64,000 bases of DNA from an uncultured Lachnospiraceae bacterium. GTDB lineage: Bacteria > Bacillota > Clostridia > Lachnospirales > Lachnospiraceae. The DNA lies in NCBI GenBank assembly GCA_910579275.1, contig CAJTTO010000008.1:41552-105551 (forward strand), written 5' to 3'. Below, piece after piece: positions 42,502-53,300 of this stretch. The translations under genes were made by a program, and so were the position numbers. Position 1 is the first letter of the stretch. Each line of letters opens with the position of its first letter. The notes beneath the pieces are model-generated. The model made no database searches. It saw nothing but the letters and a program-made list of their open reading frames with translations, and was not told the DNA's origin.

Positions 42502-45048
42502 TCAGTCTATTGCACGCAGCCGCTCCACGATGCTCTGCCGCTCCAGATGCCTGAAACATAAATATGGAATCACGAGTGCCGCAGCAAGCAATACCGGCGT
42601 ACAGCAAACGAGTGGAAACAGGGTAAAACGGAAAGTGGAATACCCATCTGCTGCCGTCACCATCGCACGCAATATGACACCGACTGTCAGCGCGCCTAGC
42701 ACATAGGCTGCAGAAAGTGTCAGTCCTGCATAGTAAAGTCCCTCATAGATCAGCATCTGCCGCAGCTGACGCTTGGTCATACCGACACTCTGAATCATGG
42801 CAAACTCCCGCCTGCGCGCGATGATTGCCGTCACCATGCTGTTGACAAAGTTCAGCACTCCGACAAGCGCTATGACAATGCTGACTGCATACCCCATTAC
42901 AGCCGAAGCGCGCGTCTGCGTCTCATACTGCGCGATCATGGTCTGTCTGGACACTACATTCATGCCTGCCGCCGCACCCTGCTGGTATTGCGAGAGCAGC
43001 GCCTGTACATCCTCCGTCGCTTCGTCAGTGACATTCAAATAAAATTTCCGCAGATTACTCCCCTGCCACAGCGCTGTAAAAACATCTGCGGGCAATACAA
43101 TCGGAAGATCAAAGCTCAGCGAATTATTCCCTTCCACCATCGGGCGCAGCGGGCTTAAAACTGCCATCACCTCAAATTCACGCCCCGCAAGCAAAAGCTT
43201 CTCACCCACGGCATGGGCGGGAATCACGTCTCCCGGCGTCATAGACGGCCCGATAGCCAGACAGTACCGTCCTGTTGCAAACAGCTCTGCGTCAAAGGTG
43301 CCGTCAAGAAGATAGTTGCTGCCGGCTGCCGCCTCCAGAATCAGCCCATCTGCTCCATAGATGGTATACTTGCATTCCTCACCGCCCACTGCCGCATCAA
43401 ATCCGGCTTTCCATGTCGAAAAGGAGGGGTCGTAGGAGGCAATATATTCCATCCGATCCTCATTATAAAAATCCATTAAGTTTCGCTTTGTCTGCTCGCT
43501 CAACGCCAGCTGCTCTTGTCTGGAATAAAGCCGTCCCGTCGCCTCCACTGCACCCGCTTCCCCCAGACCCATGAGATCGGCAAGCAATGCATCACTGATG
43601 GTTTTGCTCGCCGGGTCATAATAGCCTGAAGCATTGTTTGTCGCATCATCAAGCTGGTAGTCTGCCACGGTCAGATCCATCAGATATTTTTCCACGTCAA
43701 AGCTGACATTCTTTGCATAAAAATAGCTCATCAGCACAAGTCCCAGTGTCAGCGAACAGACGACTACGACCGTCCGTTTCCGGTTGCGCCACAGATTTGC
43801 CCACGCCATGCCTTGCAGGAAAGCGCCTTTTTTTGACTTCTTTTTCTTTTTGTGATAAGAAGTGCTGCTGTCCGTGTACCGCAGCGCCTCAATCGGGGAA
43901 GCTTTACCAGCCAGCCGTGCGGGCAGCATACAGGAAATCAGCACAGTAACATAAGAAAACAGCGCAGACCCGGCAAAAATCACAGGACTTGCGGAGACAA
44001 CCGTCCGCATCTCCTTCATGGGAATCCATACCGGAACCAGCAAAACCCCGAGCAGATATCCCGCCGCAAGACCCATCGGAATCCCAATGGCGCTAAGACG
44101 GTTCCCCTGACCGTAAATCAGTTTTTTCAACTGCTTTTTAGTCGTACCGAGTGTCTTTAGCTTTCCGTAAAACTGAATGTCCGCGGCAACTGAAATCTGA
44201 AATACATTGTAGATCATCAGATATCCTGCCAGAAACACGAACATCATGCCGCAGTACATCGGCAGATTTTCCGCAAGGATACTGCTTTGCAGCTCCTGTG
44301 TATATGCGAGGTTTGTCTGAAATGGAATCTCCTCCAGAACACTTTCACGAAGTACCTTTTGTATTTTTTCGTCAATTTTTTCTGCATCGGAAAATGTAAT
44401 ACCCATCATGCGCAGTCCCAGCATCTGTCCGTCTTCCGGCGCGGACACATTCGCACACGCCTCCAGTGCATACGTCTCACTGACCCACGCCATGCTCGCA
44501 TAGGAGGAAAGATTTCCCTCCCACCAGCCGCACAGGGTGAAGGTGTCAGAACCATTTTCCCACTCGAGCAGAACCGTCTCTCCCAGACTTGGCGAAATGT
44601 CCAGACGCGCAAGCACCTGCGTGTCCAGTGCAATCTCGTCTTTGTGCTCCGGCATTTTGCCCGTTGTCGGATAAGCAAAGGCATCCTGCGCATACTGGTC
44701 ACTGGCGTAGCGCAGTTCCACCTGCCGCCCCGCAAGGCACTGGTTCTTTGCAGTGCCCAGCACAATCGACTTTCCAAAGCACACAATGTCCGGATGCGCA
44801 GAAAGCTGCGCAATCTGCTCGTCGGTAATCTGTTTCGTGCTCGCGTGCGCTTTTGTGCCGGACTGGCGCAGATACATCTCTGTCATGTTCCGCCCCATAC
44901 TTTGCGTCAGCGTAAACAGGGTCGTAAACATCATCGTCGTCAGGACAATGGCAAGCACTGCCACCAGATTGCGCCCTTTGTTTTGCCGGAAGCTGCGCCT
45001 TGTGAGGGTACGAAGGATATTCGTCTGACTTTTTTTGCCCCGTCTCAT
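42502..45048 (-). CDS. FtsX/MacB-type ABC exporter permease
   Basis: An 848-residue protein with the FtsX-like double-module layout: an N-terminal helix (LVAVLAIVLTTMMFTTLFTL), a large extracellular domain, three helices (MMFVFLAGYLMIYNVFQI...), a second helix/extracellular domain, and three final helices (VMGYAVSIVIALVGVLNFVNSMVTAIIARRREFAMIQSVGMTKRQLRQM). This form is typical of Firmicute antimicrobial-peptide or lipoprotein exporters. It overlaps the ATPase gene by ATGA. No dedicated kinase lies beside it. Confidence 0.9.
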   Translation of the reverse strand: MRRGKKSQTNILRTLTRRSFRQNKGRNLVAVLAIVLTTMMFTTLFTLTQSMGRNMTEMYLRQSGTKAHASTKQITDEQIAQLSAHPDIVCFGKSIVLGTAKNQCLAGRQVELRYASDQYAQDAFAYPTTGKMPEHKDEIALDTQVLARLDISPSLGETVLLEWENGSDTFTLCGWWEGNLSSYASMAWVSETYALEACANVSAPEDGQMLGLRMMGITFSDAEKIDEKIQKVLRESVLEEIPFQTNLAYTQELQSSILAENLPMYCGMMFVFLAGYLMIYNVFQISVAADIQFYGKLKTLGTTKKQLKKLIYGQGNRLSAIGIPMGLAAGYLLGVLLVPVWIPMKEMRTVVSASPVIFAGSALFSYVTVLISCMLPARLAGKASPIEALRYTDSSTSYHKKKKKSKKGAFLQGMAWANLWRNRKRTVVVVCSLTLGLVLMSYFYAKNVSFDVEKYLMDLTVADYQLDDATNNASGYYDPASKTISDALLADLMGLGEAGAVEATGRLYSRQEQLALSEQTKRNLMDFYNEDRMEYIASYDPSFSTWKAGFDAAVGGEECKYTIYGADGLILEAAAGSNYLLDGTFDAELFATGRYCLAIGPSMTPGDVIPAHAVGEKLLLAGREFEVMAVLSPLRPMVEGNNSLSFDLPIVLPADVFTALWQGSNLRKFYLNVTDEATEDVQALLSQYQQGAAAGMNVVSRQTMIAQYETQTRASAVMGYAVSIVIALVGVLNFVNSMVTAIIARRREFAMIQSVGMTKRQLRQMLIYEGLYYAGLTLSAAYVLGALTVGVILRAMVTAADGYSTFRFTLFPLVCCTPVLLAAALVIPYLCFRHLERQSIVERLRAID

Positions 45049-45734
45049 ACCTCGGCCCTGCCTTTCTGCATATTTGCAGCCTTCCCGTCCTCAATCCGAA
45101 TACATCTGTCTGCCTGACTGGCGATTTCGGGGTTATGGGTTATCATCACAATTGTCTGGTGGAATTTCTGACTTGTGATCCGCAGCAGTTCAATCACCTC
45201 GTCACTCGTCTTGTGGTCGAGGTTTCCGGTCGGCTCATCGGCGAGGATAATCGCCGGCTTGCTAGCCAGTGCACGGGCAATCGAGACGCGCTGCTGCTGT
45301 CCGCCGGAAAGCGTGTTCGGCATACTGTCAAGCTTTTTTTCCAGTCCAAGAAGCTCCACGACCTCGCGTATAAAACGCTCGTCGGGCTTTTTGCCGTCGA
45401 GCTGTATCGGCATCACAATATTTTCATAGACATTCAGAATCGGCACAAGATTATAATTCTGGAAAATAAAACCGATGCGCTGTCTGCGAAACACTGTCAA
45501 ATCCTCATCGGAAAATTTGCCCAGTTCAAACTTATCCACGCGCACGCTGCCGGAAGTCGGACGATCCAGACCGCCCAGCATGTTGAGCAGCGTAGACTTG
45601 CCACTGCCGGAGGTTCCGATGATTGCGACAAATTCCCCTTGTTCCACAGAAATGTTTACATCGTCAAGCGCCCTCACGATATTGGGCTCACTGCCGTACT
45701 GCTTTGTCAAATGTGTTGTACTTAAAATGCTCAT
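45045..45734 (-). CDS. MacB/LolD-type ABC transporter ATPase
   Basis: Walker A GTSGSGKSTLL, Q-loop FQNYNLVP, signature LSGGQQQRVSIARAL, Walker B ILADEPTGNLD and H-loop MITHN, all intact. The start at 45734 follows GGGGG; longer in-frame starts do not align with the family. It pairs with the overlapping FtsX-type permease downstream. Confidence 0.94.
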   Translation of the reverse strand: MSILSTTHLTKQYGSEPNIVRALDDVNISVEQGEFVAIIGTSGSGKSTLLNMLGGLDRPTSGSVRVDKFELGKFSDEDLTVFRRQRIGFIFQNYNLVPILNVYENIVMPIQLDGKKPDERFIREVVELLGLEKKLDSMPNTLSGGQQQRVSIARALASKPAIILADEPTGNLDHKTSDEVIELLRITSQKFHQTIVMITHNPEIASQADRCIRIEDGKAANMQKGRAEV

Positions 45735-46103
45735 ATTGCATCCCCCTTTTTCTGTATATAGGCTCTCGGCATCTCTTTGTGCCTGATATTGGGAAATGAT
45801 TTTTATAGACGTCCACAAATTTATCCGACATACGCAGAATGTATGTTCAATCAATTTGTGTATATAGCGAAAAATCAGCCGCAATTGCAGGTGCAAGGGA
45901 AATTCCGAAAAACCATGTATTACTAAGCCCCTGTAATGAACTTGTTACATTCATTATAGGGGGCTGATAAAAAGGTACAATGTAAAATGATTAAACTAAC
46001 ATTTTAAAGGTAAAATCTAAATGAGAAGTACTGTTAATTACTTTTCAACCGTTTCATATTTGAATTGGTAATCTTTGCGGCTCTGCCATATTTAGACAAT
46101 CAT
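45735..46103. other. Upstream region of the ABC exporter with dyads
   Basis: No gene is seen. An ACATAC/GTATGT dyad lies at 45829-45847 and an imperfect AGCCCC-TGTAATGAA/TTCATTA-GGGGGCT hairpin at 45926-45965. These may be operator and leader structures of the exporter operon. No consensus promoter stood out. Confidence 0.4.
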
Positions 46104-46153
46104 AAAAAGAAGTAGCATCCCTACCCTGAGAAAATAAGATGCTACTTCTTTTT
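46104..46153. terminator. Strong bidirectional terminator
   Basis: A 16-bp perfect stem AAAAAGAAGTAGCATC/GATGCTACTTCTTTTT with an 18-nt loop and T runs on both strands. It lies between the ABC exporter region and the AAA-ATPase gene. A second dyad TTATACACAGGCAG/CTGCCTGTGTATAA (46233-46273) follows the AAA-ATPase stop codon. Confidence 0.8.
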
Positions 46154-46279
46154 ATACTTTACGAATTACTTTTTATCAATCTAAGGATTCTCCTATTCAA
46201 CGCTCCACGAAAACATTTGCTTTTTCTCTCAATTATACACAGGCAGGGTGACGCTGTCGCTGCCTGTGTATAACAATAT

Positions 46280-48016
46280 TTATCCAATCAGGCACTCTTT
46301 TCCCTTAAATGCAAATCCATATTTCCGAATCTGCTCTGGCAAAAACCCATCTGCAATCAGTTTGGCATCATACAGCTTCTCGTCAATCTGGGAATGGGCG
46401 TTTGCAACAGTCTGTGCGAGATCCTTTTCTTTGGAAGATTTATGCACTTTAAACTCAATGATATAAGCGCAATCTTTTTCCCTGTTTGCGGGGGTCAGCA
46501 TGATATCATACCTTCCAAAACCGCTTTCCCTGTTAGATGTGATCTCAAATCTTCCGGCAAGTTCAACCATCAGTCCCAGCACAAACCCATGATAAAAACG
46601 TTCGGGCGCATCGTCATCTGATGCATTTTTAGCAATATCAAAGCTTGAAAAGCTATGCAGTGCAATCCTGTTCATAAACTCATTCATCCCGTCCACATCG
46701 TTCATGAGGAGTGCCTTGATGAAATTACTGTATGCCATTTCCGAATTTCCGCCAAACCAGCCCTTTACCATTCCACGAAACATTCGTCTGACTTCAAGGT
46801 TCGTGATGGTCAGCGTGTACCAGACATCGCCCTCCTCCCCGATCCCTTCCTCGTCCTCATCCAGAGTTCTTACATGTAACACTTTCAGATAACCTGTTGC
46901 AAGAAGAAGGCTCCACACTGCATTTGCGCTGCCGTTTAGCTGGTCGAACACAATTTTTTCATCAATCTCTGCCTCAAAGCTTTTGCCCTGAAGAAGATCC
47001 TCCATCGTCTGTTTTATGTCCGGGGTTCCTTTTTGGATCAGCTGATTCACAAGTCCGTTCCCACTCGTATTAGACCAGTAGGTATCATATTTTCCCCTTT
47101 CGTTTATAAATGACACAATTGACCACGGATTGTATATATCAGCATAGACACCGAATGTAAATCCGTCATACCATCTCTTTACTTTTGCTTTCTGTTCCCC
47201 ATATCCTGCATCGTCAAGCGCGGTAAAAACTTCCTCTTCTGTAAAACCGAAGGATGTCATATATTTATTGGATGTTGTTGTGATAACACTCAGGTTATTC
47301 ATACCTGTGAAAATACTCTCTTTTGCCACCCTTGTTATTCCTGTGATCAATCCACGCTCAAGGTATTCGTTTGTCTTAAATGTGGAATTAAACAACCCGC
47401 TAAAAAAGCTGACAGTCTCCTCCCAGTATCCTGAAATCCATGCATCGTGCATCGGTGTATCATATTCATCTAAGATAATGATTACTTTCTGATTATAATA
47501 ACGCTGCATAAAACCTGCCATTGAATGTATGGCATCAGTGGCTAATTTCGCATCCATCCCTGGTTTTATACACTGATAATATTCCCGCTCTTTTTCATTT
47601 AGAAGATTTCTTTCTAATAAATATTGATTCTTATTATACAAATCAGTAATTATCCGGGTGAACTTGAATATCATTTCCTCGTATGACGCTGCCTTCACAT
47701 TCGCAAAACTCAAAAAAATTACCGGAAAAGTACCCTGCAGGTTCCTGTACTTATATTCCCCGTCAGAAGATTTTTCCTCCCATATGGACAATCCCTCAAA
47801 CAGATCACTCCTGCCCGCATATTTATTTGAGAAAAAACACTCCGTCATACTCATGTTCAGTGTCTTTCCAAATCTGCGCGGACGCGTGATCAGGGTTACT
47901 TTGTCTGCGTATTCCCACCATTCTCTGATAAAATCTGTCTTGTCAATATAAAATATATGCTGGGTTCTTACTTCCTCAAAGTCCTGATATCCAAGTCCGG
48001 CCTTGTTTTCATTCAT
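46280..48016 (-). CDS. AAA-ATPase-like/PD-(D/E)XK protein (PF09820/PF08011 type)
   Basis: A 578-residue protein. It opens YQDFEEVRTQHIFYIDKTDFIREWWEYADKVTLITRPRRFGKTLNMSM, the AAA-ATPase_like pattern with the P-loop RPRRFGKT, includes VIIILDEYDTPMHDAW (Walker B) and LITGITRVAKESIFTG, and ends with a PD-(D/E)XK-type nuclease-like domain (FGRYDIMLTPAN..YIIEFKV). The family is often multicopy in anaerobic gut bacteria; its function is not known. It stands alone, with its own hairpin. Confidence 0.88.
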   Translation of the reverse strand: MNENKAGLGYQDFEEVRTQHIFYIDKTDFIREWWEYADKVTLITRPRRFGKTLNMSMTECFFSNKYAGRSDLFEGLSIWEEKSSDGEYKYRNLQGTFPVIFLSFANVKAASYEEMIFKFTRIITDLYNKNQYLLERNLLNEKEREYYQCIKPGMDAKLATDAIHSMAGFMQRYYNQKVIIILDEYDTPMHDAWISGYWEETVSFFSGLFNSTFKTNEYLERGLITGITRVAKESIFTGMNNLSVITTTSNKYMTSFGFTEEEVFTALDDAGYGEQKAKVKRWYDGFTFGVYADIYNPWSIVSFINERGKYDTYWSNTSGNGLVNQLIQKGTPDIKQTMEDLLQGKSFEAEIDEKIVFDQLNGSANAVWSLLLATGYLKVLHVRTLDEDEEGIGEEGDVWYTLTITNLEVRRMFRGMVKGWFGGNSEMAYSNFIKALLMNDVDGMNEFMNRIALHSFSSFDIAKNASDDDAPERFYHGFVLGLMVELAGRFEITSNRESGFGRYDIMLTPANREKDCAYIIEFKVHKSSKEKDLAQTVANAHSQIDEKLYDAKLIADGFLPEQIRKYGFAFKGKECLIG

Positions 48017-48105
48017 ACGACACCCTCCCTTGTTTGGAATGAATTGTTTTCTTGTTATCAGTATACACGATACAAACCTTTTTCACAAGTGACATCGTCC
48101 TCCGC

Positions 48106-49428
48106 TCACGGCACAGGAATCACAATCTTGAGCGTAAATTTCCCCTCTGCCGCCCTGACACTGCACTGCCCCGCATACTTCTGGACAGTGTTTCGAATAT
48201 TCGAAAGCCCAAAACCATGTGCGAAGGTATCTTCCTTTGTCGTCCTGTTTTTCCCTGCGCTGTCGGACAAAATACTCTTTGGCACACAGCCCTGCTTGGA
48301 TATATTGTTCTCCACGGAAACGACCAGCAGATCACGCACACGGTTCGCCTTTACTGTGATGATCCGCTCCTGCTCAGGCAGCTTCTCACTCGCCTCGATT
48401 GCATTGTCGAGGGCATTTCCAAAGACCGCGCTGAGATCGAGCGGGTCGATAAAGGCACCGTCGGCAAAGGCAACTGCGGCGGCAAAATCAATCTGGCGCT
48501 CCTGTGCTGCACGCGCCTTATCCCGTATAAGAATATCAAGATATTCATTTCCCGTCTGATAATACGTCTCGTACTCCTGAAGCTGGTTCTGCAAACCTTG
48601 AATGGAGTTCTGCACCGCCTGCCCGTTCCCCGCCTGTGCCTGCAATACCAGCAGATGATTCTTGAGGTCATGGTAGATGCTGCGCACCCGCTCTTCGTCC
48701 TCAATTCTATCCTTGTAATATGCCTGCTTCATCTCAAGCTCCTGCGCATGGTACGCTGTCTGAACAGAATTGCAGATATAGGACGCCAGATAGACGCATC
48801 CAAAGCTGGACACAATGGACGCCACACATATCGGATAGACAATCACTATGTTTTCCGGCATAAAAAGAAGGATTGTCGCAATCGCCACAAAGGGCGCAAG
48901 CAACAAAACATCCACAATTATCCACATCTTCGCTGTCAGACTCGGCGTAATCTGCCGCAGGTACTTTCGCAGAAAACACCACGCCGCAACCCAGAACAGC
49001 AGCCGAACCAACAGCGAAATCATATGAATGCCGGTGCTTGCCAGATAGTACTCATAAGTCCAACCGTCCTCTGCCGGACTTCTCGGCGCATTTGTCAGCG
49101 CAAAGAAAATTTTTTTGCCGGTTTCCTCCATCAGATAATTGACTGCTATCATCGCCGGGCAAAAGATCAGCACCGCAGTCACCTTCTCAATCATCTTTCC
49201 GACATGAAACACAAAAAAATAAAGGAAAAATCCCCCCATTGCGCCCAGAAGACCATATGGGTCATTGGAGTAAATGATGGAGGTTGCAAGAATATCAATC
49301 GCACCAATCCCCGCAATGCGCAAAAACCAGTTCCTCCGCATTGGCAGAAAGGAGCAAATCATGCACAGAAAGACAAATACATAGCCATAAGCCAACAGAT
49401 CACTGCAAATCTCCATAAAACGAATCAT
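48106..49428 (-). CDS. AgrC-like sensor kinase (GHKL type)
   Basis: About 440 residues. Six or so membrane helices occupy residues 1-230, followed by a dimerisation helix with the H-box YHDLKNHLLVLQAQ and a GHKL ATPase domain (FGNALDNAIEAS, HGFGLSNIRNTVQKY). This is the layout of AgrC and other peptide-sensing kinases. The start at 49428 overlaps the regulator stop by ATGA. No agrB/agrD-like genes were found in the window, so the signal is unknown. Confidence 0.9.
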   Translation of the reverse strand: MIRFMEICSDLLAYGYVFVFLCMICSFLPMRRNWFLRIAGIGAIDILATSIIYSNDPYGLLGAMGGFFLYFFVFHVGKMIEKVTAVLIFCPAMIAVNYLMEETGKKIFFALTNAPRSPAEDGWTYEYYLASTGIHMISLLVRLLFWVAAWCFLRKYLRQITPSLTAKMWIIVDVLLLAPFVAIATILLFMPENIVIVYPICVASIVSSFGCVYLASYICNSVQTAYHAQELEMKQAYYKDRIEDEERVRSIYHDLKNHLLVLQAQAGNGQAVQNSIQGLQNQLQEYETYYQTGNEYLDILIRDKARAAQERQIDFAAAVAFADGAFIDPLDLSAVFGNALDNAIEASEKLPEQERIITVKANRVRDLLVVSVENNISKQGCVPKSILSDSAGKNRTTKEDTFAHGFGLSNIRNTVQKYAGQCSVRAAEGKFTLKIVIPVP

Positions 49429-50135
49429 AGCAAATCCCCCCAGTACTCCGCAAGCTGCTCCATAAACTGCTTGCGTCTGGGCTGGCTGATTGGGATTGTC
49501 TCCCCAGTGACCAGTGTAATCTCCAGCTTGTTGACCCCTTTCACAAAAAACAGGTTTACGATATAACTTGTATGGCAGCGCACAAATCCGTGCGCTGCCA
49601 GCTCCTGCTCCAATTCTTTCATACTTCTGTAACAAATGATATTCTCCTGCTCCGTGTGCAAAAGCAGATTGCGGTTAAACGTCTCCACATATTGCAGCGT
49701 ATTCAGAAATATTTTGTATTTTCCAAAATCATTGGCAACCACAATCGCCGGTCTGTCATGTCTCTGACTGCGTTTGCGCCATTGCTCCAGCTCTGCTTTC
49801 AGCCGGACATACTTCATCGGCTTGATAATGTAATTTGCCGCCTGATATTTGTAACCCTCCAGCGCACACTGCGTGAGCGTCGTCAAAAAGATAATTCCTA
49901 CCTTTTCATCCATCTGCCGAATCCGCTCCGCCGTGCGCAGGCCATCCACCAGTTTCATCTGAATGTCAAGGAAAATCAAGTCGATCGTCGTATCGTAGCC
50001 GTCGATCAGCTCCATGCCGTCATAAAACACGCTCACCTTGATTTCCTCATCCGCCTCGCAGGCGTATTGCTTCAATAATTTCGTTAAATGTGTGACAAAA
50101 TCCTTCTCATCGTCACAGATTGCTATATGTAACAT
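49425..50135 (-). CDS. LytTR-type response regulator (AgrA-like)
   Basis: Receiver (ICDDEKDF, phospho-Asp in IDLIFLDIQM, KPMKY) followed by a LytTR DNA-binding domain (KIFLNTLQYVETFNRNLLLHTEQENIICYRSMKELEQELAAHGFVRCHTSYIVNLFFV, NKLEITLVTGETIPISQPRRKQF). The start at 50135 is set by GGAGAG; the open frame extends further upstream only through MITE copy D. It is coupled to the AgrC-like kinase. LytTR regulators often control extracellular products; the giant secreted protein gene lies directly upstream. Confidence 0.92.
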   Translation of the reverse strand: MLHIAICDDEKDFVTHLTKLLKQYACEADEEIKVSVFYDGMELIDGYDTTIDLIFLDIQMKLVDGLRTAERIRQMDEKVGIIFLTTLTQCALEGYKYQAANYIIKPMKYVRLKAELEQWRKRSQRHDRPAIVVANDFGKYKIFLNTLQYVETFNRNLLLHTEQENIICYRSMKELEQELAAHGFVRCHTSYIVNLFFVKGVNKLEITLVTGETIPISQPRRKQFMEQLAEYWGDLL

Positions 50136-50192
50136 ATGATTGCTCTCCATCCATCCGTTCGCTTTTTGATGCAGGCACTCTACCACACAACC

Positions 50193-50361
50193 GTAACAGT
50201 TCAGCCTTCGGCTTCCTGTTATGGGCATCAAGCCATGCAAAACCACTTCGTGGTGTCAAAGCCACGTACCGTGGCTTGATGCATCTCTGCCACTACGCTA
50301 TTTCACGTGGCTTGCAAGCCATAATTTGCAGTAAATGCAAAGTCCTGAGCTGAACTGTTAA
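50193..50361 (+). repeat. MITE-like element, copy D, inserted in a gene end
   Basis: A 169-bp copy flanked by perfect ACACAACC duplications (50185-50192 and 50362-50369). The right terminus ends CTGTTAA instead of CTGTTAC. The insertion lies in the last codons of the giant secreted protein gene and provides its present C-terminus and stop. Confidence 0.92.
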
Positions 50362-53300
50362 ACACAACCTTCTTTTTCAAAATGTCAAACTTGACTGTCA
50401 CACTGCCGCCAAAGTCCGGACTTATTCCACGAATTACAACACTTCCTTTTTTCTTTCCAGCCGCTATATTTGTCCCATAAGAAAGGTCATAGTCGCCTGA
50501 TTCCCGTAACGGTATCAGTCCCAGCGCTATTATTTCCGCATCTTCTGTTTTATTCCGCGCTGCTGTTATTTTCTTCTTATCATCACTATAGTAGACCCGC
50601 ACCTGTGGACGAATCTGCTGTCCGGAATAAACGATGGACTCCTGCTCTTCAACCACGACATACAGGTTGTTTTTTGTCAGTTTTGTCTGGTAAATTGGGA
50701 GCGGTATCACCATTGCTTCCTGTAAAACATAATTGCCGCCTTCCACCGCACGAAGTTCCGCAACAGGCTTGAGCGCCTCCGCTTGAGCCGCGTTCTTTTT
50801 CAGCGCGTCGATATAAAGCTCATACGCCTCCTGACTGTTGTTCTTATATGTGACGGTATAATCCTTTCCGCCTTTGAGCGCACTCTTTTTGTCCTTTACT
50901 TTTACAGACGGCTTATATGCATATGTGGGCTGCTTGTTCTTGTTGTATCCTATTGGTGTAATGTCGACGGTAATATTCCCGCCGTCCAGCCTCCCTGTCG
51001 TAATGGTAAATGTTTTGTCAAAGGTTCCGCTATAGTTTCCCTTGCCTTTCACAACCAGTGTTGGTGCCTTCTCGTCAAAAGCGCCTGCAACTGCCTTGTT
51101 ATTTTTGTAGCTGACCGTGTAATCCCTGCCGTTTACGAGCGCAACACCGTCCGCGTTTTTCAGCACCAGCTTATCATCCGGTTTTGCCCCCGCTTTTTCA
51201 TACGGCACTACAATGGTCTGCGTGTCTGCCTGCGGTTTTAACGCAGTTATGTCGGCTGCACTGATTTTGAATGTTTTACGAAATGACCCGCTGTATATGG
51301 AACCTTTCACTGCCGTAAAGGTCATCGTCGCGGTTCCCTTATTGAGGTTGTTCGTATAGATCACTGTGTAATCTTTGTTCGCCTGCAGCGGAATCTGTTT
51401 ATTCGACGCCTTATCCTGATATGTAAGCTGAATGTTCTCCTGCTCCAAACGTTTTCCGGTATACAGCTTCGGCTCGATTCCCTGCACGGTCACGGTACCT
51501 GATTTCAATGCCAGACCTGTTATCTGGAAAGACACCGACTTTTCTCCGGCATAGTCATTGATACCGACAACGACAAGCGCTGCCTTTCCTACCATGTCAT
51601 GATTTTGGTAACGCACGACAAAGTCCTTTTCCCAAATCAGGCTTTTTCCACCGCATGTAACTGTAAAAGCTTTCTTTGCATCCACTTCTGTCGAACGGTC
51701 GACCACACCATTTTTTACCGCGTAATATTTTTTCGCATCTGTGTCATAATATGCCGGTGTCAGTCTGCTTTCCTGCGCCTTGAACTCCTTAAAGGAAATG
51801 CTTTTGATGTCCTTCCCAAGGGTAATCTTGGCATTCTTCATCAGCTGGGAATTTTGTCTTACATGAATTGTCGTAAGAATCGTACCGCTGTAATTTCCGC
51901 ATCCGCTAACTGCCAGCTCAAAGTCCCCTGTATATCCGGCTTTGATAACAGCGCCTTCGATTTCTTTTTTCGGAAGGTCTTTCCCCTCCGCGTCCTTCGC
52001 CCCACTCATCGGCGTAAGTGAAAGGGTAAAATCTTTACCTTTTGTCAAGTTTTTGCCCAGTTTGACAGACGCAAACGGGTTGACATCCTTTGTCTGGTTC
52101 ACCACAATCTGGCTGCTGCAGTTCAAGGTGACGCCTTTTGCCGCATTGCTGTTTCCGTCAGCCAGTTTCGCCGGAATAATATTAAAATTCACTTGCAGCG
52201 TATCACCCTCGTAATTCCCCAGACCGATTATTTTCGCAGAAGGAAGTTTCGCGTTGAAATTTGTTCCAATGCCATTTCCCTTTTTGGTTTCCCCGTCTGC
52301 ATTGGCATTGATATGATTGCTGTACTGAACCTTGTAATCCTTATTTATTTTCAGCAGGTTTTTCCCATCATACACGCTTACTGACGGCTTAAGCGCCTTT
52401 CCTGTATAATACATATTCGGAATTTCCTGTATGTGGAATCCATCTTCCTGACTGCTTCTGATAATCCAGTTTGCGTACAATGTAATGCTTTCTACCACAA
52501 CATCCGTCTCAAAATCCCATGCATCACGACAGGCTGCATCTCGGTACCAGCCCGCAAATTCATATCCGTCCGCAGCAGGGTCTGCAGGTTTTGCGATTCG
52601 CGCGCCCTGTTGAACCCCGGTGTAACCCTGCGGCGCCGTCCCATGTCCCTGCACGTCAAATGTAACCGTATACGTATCCGGCTCCACCGGCACATCCTCG
52701 GCAACTTCAACCTGCATTTCAGCAGACAATGCCCCGACCGTCACGCTGATTACCGCAGTTCCACTGCCTACCGCAGTGACTTTTCCCTCCGCATCGACCT
52801 TCGCCACGGATTCGTCTGAGGATTTCCATACACCGCCTTTTCGAACCGGCCCTGTGCACAGCGTTGCCCCGTTTACACATCGGTATCCTGCCGAAGCGTT
52901 CAACGACAGCTGATACGTGCTTCCGGAGCCAAGCAGAACTGACGTCGCATCCGCAAACGCAAGCTTTGAGACTGCGCTGCCTGCTATCTCCATATCCTGA
53001 ACAGTACTGCCGGACACATCACTTTTCTGTGAATCCATCACGGCTTTGTCACTAAATTCCTGTGCCACTGTGACAGGATATACCGCCCCCTCTTTCATCT
53101 GAAATGCACTGACTGCCACATACTGGTATCTGGTACTGATAATACTCTCATAATGACCTGTAACCTTGCCCGTGCTATTTACCCAGTCTGTTTTCTCCCC
53201 GTACCACTGCTCGATTCCATGCATCAGTCCGTTGTAATTCCATGCAAGATTCTCTGCCCATGACTGCTCACCGTTCGTTGTTTTCGCTGTGTACCATGGT

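Noticed and set aside
48052..49566. Plus-strand open frame of 504 codons opposite the AgrC-like kinase
   Set aside because: Shadow of the kinase gene; composition unlike real proteins and no recognisable motif.
50193..50361. MITE copies as REP/BIME or ERIC-type palindromes
   Set aside because: Consistent 8-bp target duplications and fixed inverted ends point to transposition, not REP-type elements.
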